In this document: positions 17,997-26,684 of the stretch, piece after piece | Layout of the letters: each line of letters opens with the position of its first letter | How positions within the stretch are numbered: the stretch's first letter is position 1 | Assembly (NCBI GenBank): GCA_944324845.1 | Contig: CALUXX010000001.1 | Span: forward strand, 434,001 to 498,000 | Direction of reading: 5' to 3' | Length of the DNA: 64,000 nt | Source: Candidatus Gastranaerophilales bacterium | GTDB taxonomy: Bacteria; Cyanobacteriota; Vampirovibrionia; Gastranaerophilales; Gastranaerophilaceae | Position numbers and translations under genes: made by a program | Notes under the pieces: generated by a model | Told to the model about the DNA's origin: nothing | The model's database searches: none | What the model saw: only the letters and a program-made list of their open reading frames with translations

Positions 17997-19242
17997 TTTT
18001 AGAAATAACAAGTGCATTAGATAAGCCAATGCCACCCGGTTGTGGAGGTCTATTCACAATAGCTCCATTTACGTACATTACAGTTGAACCGCCACCATCG
18101 AGGTTAATAGCATTTGTACAACCTAAAGACTTCATAAAGTAAGCAAGTTCATTTAGTGTAAGTCCGACAGAACTTCCTTCTCTACCGTCTGCAGTTATTA
18201 AGATAAAATCATTGTCTTTAGTATAACCAATAGCTGTTCGAGGGTTTCTGCCGCCTATGGACTGAAGTTTTTGTGCTGTCATATCAACAAAGACTTCGCC
18301 ATCTTTTACCAAGTACGGACCACCGCTTATAATATGACGAACATTATTCCATTGAGGATTTAAAGATATTTGTGTATCAACATATTTTGCACCAAATAAT
18401 GCTGATAACTTTGATTTTGGTCCGACAATTACATATCCGTTTTCCGGAATAGAAAGGGGATTGGCAGAAGCGGCTGTTATGCGATTTCCTTCAACTCTCA
18501 GTTGAACACCATACTGTGGCGAAGCAGGAGCATACGTTCCCCAATCCCTTGTATAAATTAATATATATGAGGATAACATGCGGGGCTGATTTATATTATC
18601 AATTTTTATCTCATGACCGTTTCCAATAATTTTTCCATTAAATTGAACTCTTCCTACAGTGTACCCGTTGTCAAAAATCCCTAACGCAACTCTATCGTAT
18701 ATTGGTCCAGTATATAGTTTATTATTTATCATTAAGGTACCTAACGGCACACCGTTTTGGGGTTTAAAAAATCCACCATTTATTGCAACAATGGAATTTG
18801 TTCTTTGTGCAATATTTCTCAAAGAACGTTTACTTTGCAAGGTTGATGATGCTACAGCAGGTTTTATTTCATATTCAGATGCGGCAAATTTATTAATTTC
18901 TACAATATTTATTCTAACAGGACGCCCGTTGAAATATTTTGTCATTTGAATATGCTTTACGCCATCTGCAACAGGCTTAACGTTATAACCGTAGTATTTA
19001 TTCTTAATTCTTTCATCAAATTTTGCCTTAAAAATTTCAGGACTTAATTCCTCGTTCATTTGTTTTGTCGCTGTTGTCATTTTAGGAATAGTTAAATTAG
19101 TATTTGCGATTAAGTCATTTGCTTGTATTGCAGGTAAAAAATAAATATTATACAGAACAAAACTAAAAAAGAAAAAGCCAATAGCATATAAGTATGTTCT
19201 GAGTTGATAGTATGTACGATCTTTAGCAAAAATTGTATCCAT
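17992..19242 (-). CDS. Membrane-anchored phosphodiester glycosidase (NAGPA domain)
   Basis: A 416-residue protein with one N-terminal membrane segment (about residues 15-35) and an outward-facing C-terminal domain. The NAGPA / DUF2233 signature is clear: VAINGGFF, a Gly-rich middle (GPYLVKDGEV), NPRTAIGYTKDN, ADGREGSSVGLTLNELA and INLDGGGSTVMYVNG. The family cleaves sugar-phosphodiester bonds; in bacteria it is linked to cell-wall or exopolysaccharide processing. The exact substrate is unknown. The ribosome site AAAGGTGG supports the start. A structured leader precedes it. Confidence 0.88.
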   Translation of the reverse strand: MDTIFAKDRTYYQLRTYLYAIGFFFFSFVLYNIYFLPAIQANDLIANTNLTIPKMTTATKQMNEELSPEIFKAKFDERIKNKYYGYNVKPVADGVKHIQMTKYFNGRPVRINIVEINKFAASEYEIKPAVASSTLQSKRSLRNIAQRTNSIVAINGGFFKPQNGVPLGTLMINNKLYTGPIYDRVALGIFDNGYTVGRVQFNGKIIGNGHEIKIDNINQPRMLSSYILIYTRDWGTYAPASPQYGVQLRVEGNRITAASANPLSIPENGYVIVGPKSKLSALFGAKYVDTQISLNPQWNNVRHIISGGPYLVKDGEVFVDMTAQKLQSIGGRNPRTAIGYTKDNDFILITADGREGSSVGLTLNELAYFMKSLGCTNAINLDGGGSTVMYVNGAIVNRPPQPGGIGLSNALVISKK

Positions 19243-19400
19243 ATATAATTACCACCTTTACAGTGTTATAATCGCGGATACCTTTTTGATTTTAGAGTGG
19301 GGTGGGGAATAACACTCATCAGAGACCTATGAGGGCTAATAGGATGTTCTTACTATTATTGTAACATATTTTTACATGTTCTTCAATCCTTTTCGCCACA
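19243..19400 (-). promoter_or_regulatory. Structured 5' leader of the NAGPA gene
   Basis: The 317 bp between 19243 and 19559 hold no gene. Read on the minus strand, the leader has a 7-bp long-range pairing (19309-19315 with 19263-19269, GTGTTAT / ATAACAC) that encloses a C-rich segment (CCCCACCCCAC). Next to it is a 5-bp hairpin (19315-19319 with 19329-19333). The two helices abut. The rest of the gap (19401-19486) shows nothing I can name; 19487-19538 is a terminator. I do not recognise a known riboswitch. Confidence 0.35.
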
Positions 19401-19486
19401 AGGGTTTTACAAATCTAAATAGTGGAAAAATTACACTATAATAGCATTTAAATACACAGAAAAAAGAATTATTCTAATCAATTTTC

Positions 19487-19538
19487 ATAAAAAATAATGG
19501 CTTGCAAGTGTATTTAATACCTTATGCAAACCATTATT
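19487..19538 (-). terminator. Rho-independent terminator of the 19560 gene
   Basis: On the minus strand AATAATGG (19531-19538) pairs with CCATTATT (19493-19500), extended by TTTGCA/TGCAAG, followed by a T run. It lies just after the stop of the 19560-19916 gene. Confidence 0.75.
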
Positions 19539-19559
19539 CAAAAAATTTCGAAATTAAAA

Positions 19560-19916
19560 CTATACAAGAGCATCAATAATATGTTCAATTTGTTTAGCTT
19601 CGCTTCTTGAAACTTTTTTACCGTCATCTGATAAAATATTAGCAGCAACATTTGAAGATTTATTTACATGATAAACTCCAAATATATTTTTACCTGTATT
19701 CTTTTTATCAGCATAAGAAACATACAAATCTGCGGATTTACCTAATTTTGTTTCCATAATAGTAACATTATCACCATTTGGGGTTGTTCCTAGATAAGTT
19801 CCTAATTTGTTATCTCTAACTGAATACAATTTTTTAAAAACTTTTGAAGTAATTTCTTCAACGTTTTTAGACGGTCTTGCTGCAAATGATACAGCATCAA
19901 TCTTACTAATCATCAT
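19560..19916 (-). CDS. Small unrecognised protein with N-terminal VSFAA motif
   Basis: A 118-residue protein. The start at 19916 (MMISKIDAVSFAARP) is chosen because GGAGAG lies 7 nt upstream; a longer frame upstream lacks a ribosome site. Residues 9-13 (VSFAA) match the F-centred motif found in four other unknown proteins in this window. The rest looks like a small alpha/beta domain (KLGTYLGTTPNGDNVTIMET, DLYVSYADKKN) with a Lys-rich, helical C-terminus. No signal peptide. Monocistronic, with its own terminator. Confidence 0.6.
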   Translation of the reverse strand: MMISKIDAVSFAARPSKNVEEITSKVFKKLYSVRDNKLGTYLGTTPNGDNVTIMETKLGKSADLYVSYADKKNTGKNIFGVYHVNKSSNVAANILSDDGKKVSRSEAKQIEHIIDALV

Positions 19917-20001
19917 AATTTTTCTCTCCGAGTAAATGTAAAATGTAATCAACACATTTATCAAACCTCAAAAGAGCTTACATGTCAAGGTTTTTCGCAA
20001 G

Positions 20002-22290
20002 TTAGTCTATATCTACAGGGGCACGTTGAATTTTTTCTATTGCTTCTCTTGCAGTAAATACAAGAGCTTCAGGAACATTATCGATTGTAGTAAACTGTCT
20101 TAAAACATCAACTACACGCTTAAATGCTCTTACAATATCACCTTCTCCAATTTGAACAGATTCTGAAACCGTTTCCCACTCAGCTCCCTGAACCCATAGT
20201 TCTATAAGTGAGCTAAAATATGGATTTATATATAATGGAGAATCTATATTATAATTCGTTTGGATTTTGTATAATTTTTTCTTAATGTTTCTGATATGGT
20301 TAAGTGTTTTTCTTACAGGTTCAGAGAATGGAATGTAAGGAATATCCATATGCAAATCTTCTGTTGTAATAGCACAAATCACACCGGCTAACTCTGCGGG
20401 AGTCAAGTTTTCCAAAACTCCTGAAAAGATAATTTCTGCCAGATACAATTCATTTTCTGAGCGAATTTGAGAAGTTGTTTTTCCTTTAGCAGTTGGATAA
20501 TCATTTTCCAAATAACCATAATCAATAAGGACTTGTCTGTGTGCTAAAAACTTATTCCAATAAATATCCTTTTGCACTTCAATTTCTTTTTCAACTTTAC
20601 GCTTTCTGGCTAATATTCGTTCTATTACCTCTAAATTTTTAGAATGTTTCTTATAATGTTTACAGCAATCACAAGCAAAACTTTGCATTTTCGCAAGTTC
20701 TGCTTTATTGCGTTCTCCAAATTCTATAACTTCAGGCGATAATGGACGATGTTTTGCTTTTTCCTGCCTTAGAATCTTTTTATAAGTTTTTCTATTTTGA
20801 ACATATAAATATCTAATTTTGTCATACTCTCTAAGTTTTTCATCAGAAAGTTTAGAAGGACAAACAAATTGACGAGCCTCAAGTTCTGAATTATATTCAT
20901 CAAGCAAATTAAGTATTGGTTTTATACGAAAATCTGAAGAGTAATAACCAAAACTTTTCAAAATTAATTCTTTTGACTCTTCCAAATTAAATCTTTGCAA
21001 CAAGTTTAATACCATTGAATAACCTGGAGAAAAACGACTTTCTAAAGGGTTTGAACCGCTTAAAACAAGTTCAGCTACCTCTGTTGGCGATTGAAAAGGA
21101 GTACCAACAATCGTAACATACCCGACTTCATCCATTCCTCGACGACCTGCTCGACCTGACATTTGCAAAAATTCATTAGCTGTAAGCATTCTATGTCCAG
21201 AATCGGTTCTTTTACTCGTTGCACTGATAACAGTTGAGCGAGCAGGCATATTTATTCCTGCAGCAAGTGTTTCTGTTGCAAATACAACTTTTATTAAACC
21301 TTGTTGAAATAACTTTTCCACTAAATTTTTCCAAGCAGGAAGCAATCCGGCATGATGAGATGCAACACCTTGAATTAGATATTCAATATGCTTATTCCCG
21401 TATAAATGAGGATTTTCTGCAATATATTCTTCTATAAAACTTTTTATCTTTTCTTGCTCTGCTTTTGTATTTAAGCCAAGTCCTGAACATTTTTCCATCT
21501 GCTCATCACATTTTTTTCTGGAAAATGTAAAATATATTGCAGGCAACATATCATTTTCTGCCAGGTTTGAAATTATTTGTTTTACATAACTTTTTTTACG
21601 CTTATCTTTACCTTTTGCCCATTGAGGTTTCTCTGGTTTAATTTTTTTATTTAATTGACCTGTAGGGGTTAATAAAGGTAGCAATTTGAATGGTTGAGAA
21701 CTGTCAAAATAGTAAAATCTTAATGGAACAGGGCGAAAATCAGTATTAACCAACACTGTTTTTGAATGAACAGTGTTTATCCAATTTGTAAGCTCATCAC
21801 AATTTGCAACAGTCGCAGACAGTGCAATAATTTGGATATTTGTAGGACAGTAAATAATACTTTCCTCCCAAACCGTTCCACGCTGTTCGTCATTCATATA
21901 GTGAACTTCATCTAAAACTACATATCTGACATCTTTTAAATTATCTGCAACAGCTCCAAAATTTGTACCATACAACATATTTCGAAAAACTTCAGTTGTC
22001 ATAATAACAATTTGTGCATTTCGATTTATTGATGTATCACCGGTTAATAAACCAACCTTATCTGTACCATATTTCTGGCTAAAATCATAGAACTTTTGAT
22101 TAGATAAAGCTTTTAAAGGAGTAGTATAAAAAATTCTGCACCCTTGTTCTAAGGCTCTATGAATTGCGTGTTGGGCGATAACAGTTTTTCCTGCACCGGT
22201 TGGGGCACATACAACAACGCTATTGCCCTCATCTATAACATTACAAGCCTCTTTTTGAAAATCATCTAACTCAAATGGAAATTCATACAT
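20002..22290 (-). CDS. Ski2-like DEVH-box RNA helicase
   Basis: A 762-residue superfamily 2 helicase. Motifs: Walker A APTGAGKT (about 30-36), DEVH (127-130), LSAT, the HHAGLLPAWK segment, VVFATETLAAGINMPAR (motif V) and QMSGRAGRRGMD (motif VI). A long insert with CDCCKHYKKH and a C-terminal DSHCT-type helical domain follow. The layout matches the Ski2/Mtr4-like helicases of cyanobacteria and actinobacteria. RNA unwinding in decay or processing is the expected role. It is separated from yajQ by 77 bp on the same strand. Confidence 0.92.
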   Translation of the reverse strand: MYEFPFELDDFQKEACNVIDEGNSVVVCAPTGAGKTVIAQHAIHRALEQGCRIFYTTPLKALSNQKFYDFSQKYGTDKVGLLTGDTSINRNAQIVIMTTEVFRNMLYGTNFGAVADNLKDVRYVVLDEVHYMNDEQRGTVWEESIIYCPTNIQIIALSATVANCDELTNWINTVHSKTVLVNTDFRPVPLRFYYFDSSQPFKLLPLLTPTGQLNKKIKPEKPQWAKGKDKRKKSYVKQIISNLAENDMLPAIYFTFSRKKCDEQMEKCSGLGLNTKAEQEKIKSFIEEYIAENPHLYGNKHIEYLIQGVASHHAGLLPAWKNLVEKLFQQGLIKVVFATETLAAGINMPARSTVISATSKRTDSGHRMLTANEFLQMSGRAGRRGMDEVGYVTIVGTPFQSPTEVAELVLSGSNPLESRFSPGYSMVLNLLQRFNLEESKELILKSFGYYSSDFRIKPILNLLDEYNSELEARQFVCPSKLSDEKLREYDKIRYLYVQNRKTYKKILRQEKAKHRPLSPEVIEFGERNKAELAKMQSFACDCCKHYKKHSKNLEVIERILARKRKVEKEIEVQKDIYWNKFLAHRQVLIDYGYLENDYPTAKGKTTSQIRSENELYLAEIIFSGVLENLTPAELAGVICAITTEDLHMDIPYIPFSEPVRKTLNHIRNIKKKLYKIQTNYNIDSPLYINPYFSSLIELWVQGAEWETVSESVQIGEGDIVRAFKRVVDVLRQFTTIDNVPEALVFTAREAIEKIQRAPVDID

Positions 22291-22367
22291 ACTCGACTAT
22301 CCTTAAAAACTATTTATATATATTATAACATAGATTTTAAGATTTTTTCAGCCCTTATATTCAAATT

Positions 22368-22868
22368 TTATCTATAATTTGTAAACTGTAAAGGAACATC
22401 ATAAGAATCAGCTTTTTGTCTAAGCATTTGAATTACAGCTTGTAAATCGTCTTTATCTTTACCTGTAACTCTTACTTGTTCACCTTGAATTGAGGCTTGA
22501 ACTTTTAATTTTGTATTTTTAATATCTGCAACTATTTTTTTAGCAAGTTCTTGAGTTAAACCTTTTTTTAATGCAAAAACTTGTCTGACATTTCCACCAA
22601 GTGCATTTTCGACAGGTTTTGGATCAAGAATTTTTATACTTAAATTTCTTTTTACTAATTTTGATTGCAAAATATCTAAAATATTTTTTAATTTCATTTC
22701 ATCATTAGTAGTAATGGTAATTTCTTTTTCTTGCTCTAATTCAACTGTAGAATTAGAATTTTTTAAATCAAATCTGGTTGTTAATTCTCTTTTAACTTGA
22801 TCAACAGCATTCACAAGTTCTTGTTTATCATATTCAGATACAATATCAAAACTACAATCTTTAGCCAT
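22368..22868 (-). CDS. yajQ: YajQ family nucleotide-binding protein
   Basis: A 166-residue UPF0234/YajQ protein. Hallmarks are SFDIVSEYDKQELVNAVDQ at the start and the C-terminal QVRVTGKDKDDLQAVIQMLR. Full length with two ferredoxin-like halves. Some members bind c-di-GMP (established for Xanthomonas and Pseudomonas homologues); others bind nucleic acid. A good AAAAGGAGAG ribosome site precedes it. A c-di-GMP role here is possible, given the PilZ protein elsewhere in the window, but not shown. Confidence 0.95.
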   Translation of the reverse strand: MAKDCSFDIVSEYDKQELVNAVDQVKRELTTRFDLKNSNSTVELEQEKEITITTNDEMKLKNILDILQSKLVKRNLSIKILDPKPVENALGGNVRQVFALKKGLTQELAKKIVADIKNTKLKVQASIQGEQVRVTGKDKDDLQAVIQMLRQKADSYDVPLQFTNYR

Positions 22869-22897
22869 ATAACTCTCCTTTTTGAATACTATAACAT

Positions 22898-22925
22898 AAA
22901 AAAGCGGGAAATGTCTATTCCCGCT
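22898..22925 (-). terminator. Rho-independent terminator after the 22953 gene
   Basis: On the minus strand AGCGGGAA pairs with TTCCCGCT around a 7-nt loop, then TTTTTT. It separates the small 22953-23297 gene from yajQ downstream. Confidence 0.88.
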
Positions 22926-22952
22926 AAATTAACACTATCACTACTCACTATT

Positions 22953-23297
22953 TTATTTTTTGAATTTTGACGCTAATTTTGATAATCCGGCTTTAATACC
23001 ATCCCATAATTTTGTAATACCAGATTTACCAAATTTCCAAGCAAGAGCTCCTGCTGCTAAAATTCCGGCACCTAAGAAAATCTTGCTCCAAATCTTTTTA
23101 TCTTTTTCTTTTTGCGAAGTAAGTTCTACTTTATCTGTATCCAAACCACCCTGTAAAGTCACTCCGCCAAGCAAATTAAAACTTGGTCCATAGGCAAAAG
23201 GAGGTACTGTAATTTGCCTATTCATATTCAAAAGTCCAATATCGGTATTCATAACATCACCGGTTGTGAATGCACTCATATCATAAATATCTGCCAT
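22953..23297 (-). CDS. Small unrecognised membrane-associated protein
   Basis: A 114-residue protein. The N-terminal half is polar, with MSAFTTGD and a PPFAYGPSFNLLGG stretch. Residues about 70-88 form one hydrophobic segment (IFLGAGILAAGALAWKFG), followed by a Lys-rich amphipathic tail (KAGLSKLASKFKK). No signal peptide is evident. The tail-anchor-like layout suggests membrane association. It has its own terminator. The tail is similar in style to that of other unknown proteins here, but I recognise no family. Confidence 0.55.
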   Translation of the reverse strand: MADIYDMSAFTTGDVMNTDIGLLNMNRQITVPPFAYGPSFNLLGGVTLQGGLDTDKVELTSQKEKDKKIWSKIFLGAGILAAGALAWKFGKSGITKLWDGIKAGLSKLASKFKK

Positions 23298-23407
23298 AAC
23301 AATAACCTTTTCTTTTTACCTACATATATATAAAGTAATTTTTAAGAAAATAATTTACTTTTTGCTTAACTTTTGCTTTAATATACTTAACAAAAGAGGA
23401 AGTATTT

Positions 23408-23725
23408 ATGAACATGTTTAAAAGATGGTACGATGCAGATGTTGCTGTAAGCCGAGCAATAAATGAATTAGAACAAGCATCAACAGATATTCAAGTCAGA
23501 TGCGCTGAGTATATTATTGATTTACTGAAAGATGTTGAACTTGAACAATTAAGCCTGGAAGAACAGTATAATTATATACTTCGCAGATGGTACGATAAAA
23601 ATGTTAAGGTTTCTCATGCTATTGAATATCTTCGTCTTGCTCCAAAAGATATCAGAAGAGAAACTGCTTTAAAAGTTTTGGATTATCTTAAAGAAATAAC
23701 TAAAAAAGAAGATAATAAAGATTAA
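23408..23725 (+). CDS. Small unrecognised protein made of two similar repeats
   Basis: A 105-residue protein formed by two copies of a roughly 45-residue helical unit. Copy 1 begins RWYDADVAVSRAINELEQA, copy 2 RWYDKNVKVSHAIEYLRLA. They share the pattern RWYDxxVxVSxAIxxLxxAxxDI and end in similar DLLKD / DYLKE helices. It starts after AAGAGGAAG. No signal peptide. No family recognised; a helical adaptor or regulator is possible. Next to another small unknown gene on the same strand. Confidence 0.6.
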   Translation: MNMFKRWYDADVAVSRAINELEQASTDIQVRCAEYIIDLLKDVELEQLSLEEQYNYILRRWYDKNVKVSHAIEYLRLAPKDIRRETALKVLDYLKEITKKEDNKD

Positions 23726-23783
23726 TCTTAACATTTAGACATTTTGCAATAATTGTTGTTTAATATATATGGGGAGGGACTGT

Positions 23784-24134
23784 ATGACAAAAGATGATAA
23801 AAACAACGTCATAAATCTGTTTTCGGCAGTTCAAAACATTAATGGCATGCCTCCCGAAATAAGAGATCAAGTTAAATTTTATGCCGGATTTAATTATGTA
23901 AAACACACTAAAGACGCAAACGGCAACACTTTTAACAAAGAAAACTTATTAAATTACGCCTCAAAATGTCATTATATGGTTACTGTAATGAGAGAAATAA
24001 ATTCTGAGGTTGTTGTATATAGTTACCATGTTCCAAACTCTGATTTGTTCAAATTTATGAAATCGTTTGAAGAAAACAAACTTGATGGTACTATTATAAA
24101 AATTGATAAATACTTTCCGGAAGATTTAGCATAA
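23784..24134 (+). CDS. Small unrecognised cytoplasmic protein
   Basis: A 116-residue protein. The start at 23784 (MTKDDKNNVINLFSAVQ) is preferred over an ATG 15 bp upstream because GGGGAGGG lies just before it. Residues about 40-105 look like an alpha/beta fold (CHYMVTVMREINSEVVVYSYHVP). No signal peptide or membrane helix. It lies 14 bp before the radical SAM fusion gene and is probably co-transcribed. I cannot assign a function. Confidence 0.6.
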   Translation: MTKDDKNNVINLFSAVQNINGMPPEIRDQVKFYAGFNYVKHTKDANGNTFNKENLLNYASKCHYMVTVMREINSEVVVYSYHVPNSDLFKFMKSFEENKLDGTIIKIDKYFPEDLA

Positions 24135-24148
24135 GAGAAAATTTTAAA

Positions 24149-26671
24149 ATGTGTTTTTTTAGAAAATATCACGAAAGTTTATTTAAATGTAACAAACCAT
24201 ATCAATATGTAGGAGGAGAATACTTATCTTGGAATAAGGATTTTGATAGTGCAAAAATACGTTTTGCATTGGCGTTTCCTGATAAGTATGAAATAGGGAT
24301 TTCAAATCTGGGCGTGAGAATACTTTATGAGCTCATTAACAGAAAACCTGAATTTATGTGCGACAGAGTATATGCCCCGGAACCTGATTTCAAACCTCAG
24401 ACTTTATATGGTGTTGAATCAAAGCGAGATTTAAAAGATTTTGATGTAGTTGGATTTTCACTACAATACGAGATGTCATATCCGACAGTTCTAAAAATGC
24501 TTGAAATGTCAGGCATTCCATACAAAAATTCAGAAAGATCGGATTCTGATCCGATTATTGTAGCAGGTGGACCTTGCGCTTTTAACCCATTACCGCTTAG
24601 TGATTTTATTGATGTCTTTATGATAGGAGATGGAGAAGAAGCAATAATTGAAACTTGTGAAATTCTTGAAAGAACTAAAGGACTTCCAAGAGATGAAAGA
24701 ATTAAAGCACTTTCTGAAGGCGAAAATTCAGGCAGATGGTCAAAACTAACAGGCGGTAAAGTCAAGAAAAGAATTGTACAACTTGATTATGGCAATGCCG
24801 TAACCAAATATCCAATACCTTTTTCATCTTCAATTCAAGATAGAGCGGTTGTTGAAATTCGAAGAGGTTGTGGCAGAATGTGTCGTTTTTGCCAACCTGG
24901 ACACGTAACACTTCCTATTAGAGAACGTAAAGCCGAAGATATTATCAAATTAACAAAAGAACTAATTGATAATACAGGTTATGATGAATATTCGCTTTTG
25001 TCTTTATCATCAAATGATTACGCAAATATAAACGAAGTTATAAAAGAACTTGCTGTAGATTTTAATGACAGAAAAATTTCCGTATCACTTCCAAGTCAAA
25101 GAATTGACGGATTTAACCTTGAACTTGCCAATCTTGTTCAAAGTGTTAGGAAATCAACAATGACTCTTGCTCCTGAAGCGGGCAGTCAAAGACTTAGGGA
25201 TGTAATTAAAAAGAATATTACAGAAGAACAAATAATGGATGCTGTTTTAACCCTATATGAACACGGTTGGTCAAGAGTTAAATTTTACTTTATATGTGGT
25301 CTGCCAACTGAAACTATTGAAGATATGGATGAAATGGCAGAATTATTCAGAAAAATAAGATATCGTTCAAGACTTTTGAAAAAAGAAAAAGGACTTACGC
25401 ATTCACTTGATTTAACTTGTACGTTATCAATATTTGTTCCAAAACCATTTACCCCGTTCCAGTGGTGTGCTCAAATGGATTTAGATAAAGTTACTGAACA
25501 CATTCATCACTTGATGGAACAAGTTAAACATATTAAAGGTGTTAAGGTAAATTATCACGAAAAATTTGTTTCTTTATTAGAAGCTGTTTTAACAAGAGGA
25601 GATGATTCACTTTGTAAATATATAGAAGCACTTTACAAAAAGGGCTGCTATCTTGATGCTTGGGGTGAATATTTCGATAAAAAAGTTTGGTTTGAAACAG
25701 CCGATGAAATTGGAATTGATTTGAACAAACTTGCACAAAAACAATATAGTTTGGATGAAGATTTACCTTGGAATTTCATTGATATAGGAATAAATCAAGA
25801 ATGGTTTAAAAACGAATATAAAAAAGCAATGGAAGTTGATGCAAAATCACCGCATATTGTTCCAACCTGTCAACAAGGGTGCGTAGGTTGTGGTGTTTGC
25901 TTCAATTTTGGAGTTAAAAAAGTTTTGGATAAACCATTCAAGGCTTGTGATAAAGCTCAAGAGTTAAAAATTCAAGAACCTGTTGATCCTTCAACTTGCC
26001 AAAATCATCAGGAAACCTTCCGCTACAGAATAAAATTAACAAAATGCGGAAACTTGAAATATTTTTCACATCTTGACTGGCAAAACACATTTTTCAAAGC
26101 AATTTCAAGAACAAATCTCAAAGTAGCATTTTCTGGCGGATATAATCCGATGATGAAAATTTCTATGGGAATTGCACTACCTTTATTTTGCGAAAGTTTA
26201 ACTGAGCTTGTAGATATTGAACTTTTAGAACAAACTGAACCTGATGTGATTATATCAGAATTACAAAAAGCATTACCTAACGGAGCTGATATATTAAAAG
26301 TTAAACAAATCGAAAAATCAGCCACCGCAATCGATAGAACAATTTCTTGGGCAGAATACAAAATTAACATATTAAATCCTGCTCTTTACGATTTTGAAAA
26401 ATTAGTATATAATACAGAAAAAGTTTTGTCTTCTGATGAAATTTTAGTCGAGAAGAAAAACAAAAAAGGTTTATTAAAAACAATAGATATCAAAAAATCA
26501 ATCGGTTCTCACCGATTTGAAGATAATAGTCTGTTTATAGTATTAAAGACCGGTCAAGGATCCGAGATTCCGTCACTTAGAGCCGATGTACTTATGGATG
26601 TTATTGCCAAAGACGTTGCATTTGAAATAACTAGAGTGAAATTTCTAACCGAGTCTTTGCATGAGTTATAG
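24149..26671 (+). CDS. Radical SAM protein fused to DUF2344 (TIGR03960 + TIGR03936)
   Basis: An 840-residue fusion. The N-terminal B12-binding-like region (about 1-200) precedes a radical SAM domain with GCGRMCRFCQPG (CxxxCxxC) near residue 245. A Cys-rich CQQGCVGCGVCF link lies near 575, and a C-terminal DUF2344 domain starts near residue 628 (KCGNLKYFSHLDWQ). In Gram-positives the two halves are often separate genes; the fused form is common in cyanobacteria. In many genomes it directly precedes RNase E/G, as here. Exact reaction unknown. Its 3' end reaches the start region of rne. Confidence 0.9.
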   Translation: MCFFRKYHESLFKCNKPYQYVGGEYLSWNKDFDSAKIRFALAFPDKYEIGISNLGVRILYELINRKPEFMCDRVYAPEPDFKPQTLYGVESKRDLKDFDVVGFSLQYEMSYPTVLKMLEMSGIPYKNSERSDSDPIIVAGGPCAFNPLPLSDFIDVFMIGDGEEAIIETCEILERTKGLPRDERIKALSEGENSGRWSKLTGGKVKKRIVQLDYGNAVTKYPIPFSSSIQDRAVVEIRRGCGRMCRFCQPGHVTLPIRERKAEDIIKLTKELIDNTGYDEYSLLSLSSNDYANINEVIKELAVDFNDRKISVSLPSQRIDGFNLELANLVQSVRKSTMTLAPEAGSQRLRDVIKKNITEEQIMDAVLTLYEHGWSRVKFYFICGLPTETIEDMDEMAELFRKIRYRSRLLKKEKGLTHSLDLTCTLSIFVPKPFTPFQWCAQMDLDKVTEHIHHLMEQVKHIKGVKVNYHEKFVSLLEAVLTRGDDSLCKYIEALYKKGCYLDAWGEYFDKKVWFETADEIGIDLNKLAQKQYSLDEDLPWNFIDIGINQEWFKNEYKKAMEVDAKSPHIVPTCQQGCVGCGVCFNFGVKKVLDKPFKACDKAQELKIQEPVDPSTCQNHQETFRYRIKLTKCGNLKYFSHLDWQNTFFKAISRTNLKVAFSGGYNPMMKISMGIALPLFCESLTELVDIELLEQTEPDVIISELQKALPNGADILKVKQIEKSATAIDRTISWAEYKINILNPALYDFEKLVYNTEKVLSSDEILVEKKNKKGLLKTIDIKKSIGSHRFEDNSLFIVLKTGQGSEIPSLRADVLMDVIAKDVAFEITRVKFLTESLHEL

Positions 26672-26684
26672 TAAAGGAAATTTT

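Noticed and set aside
19295..19308. G-quadruplex from GTGGGGTGGGG
   Set aside because: Only two G-runs, so an intramolecular quadruplex cannot form.
19309..19345. Hammerhead ribozyme-like CTGATGAG on the minus strand
   Set aside because: No CGAAA core or third stem could be found in the following bases.
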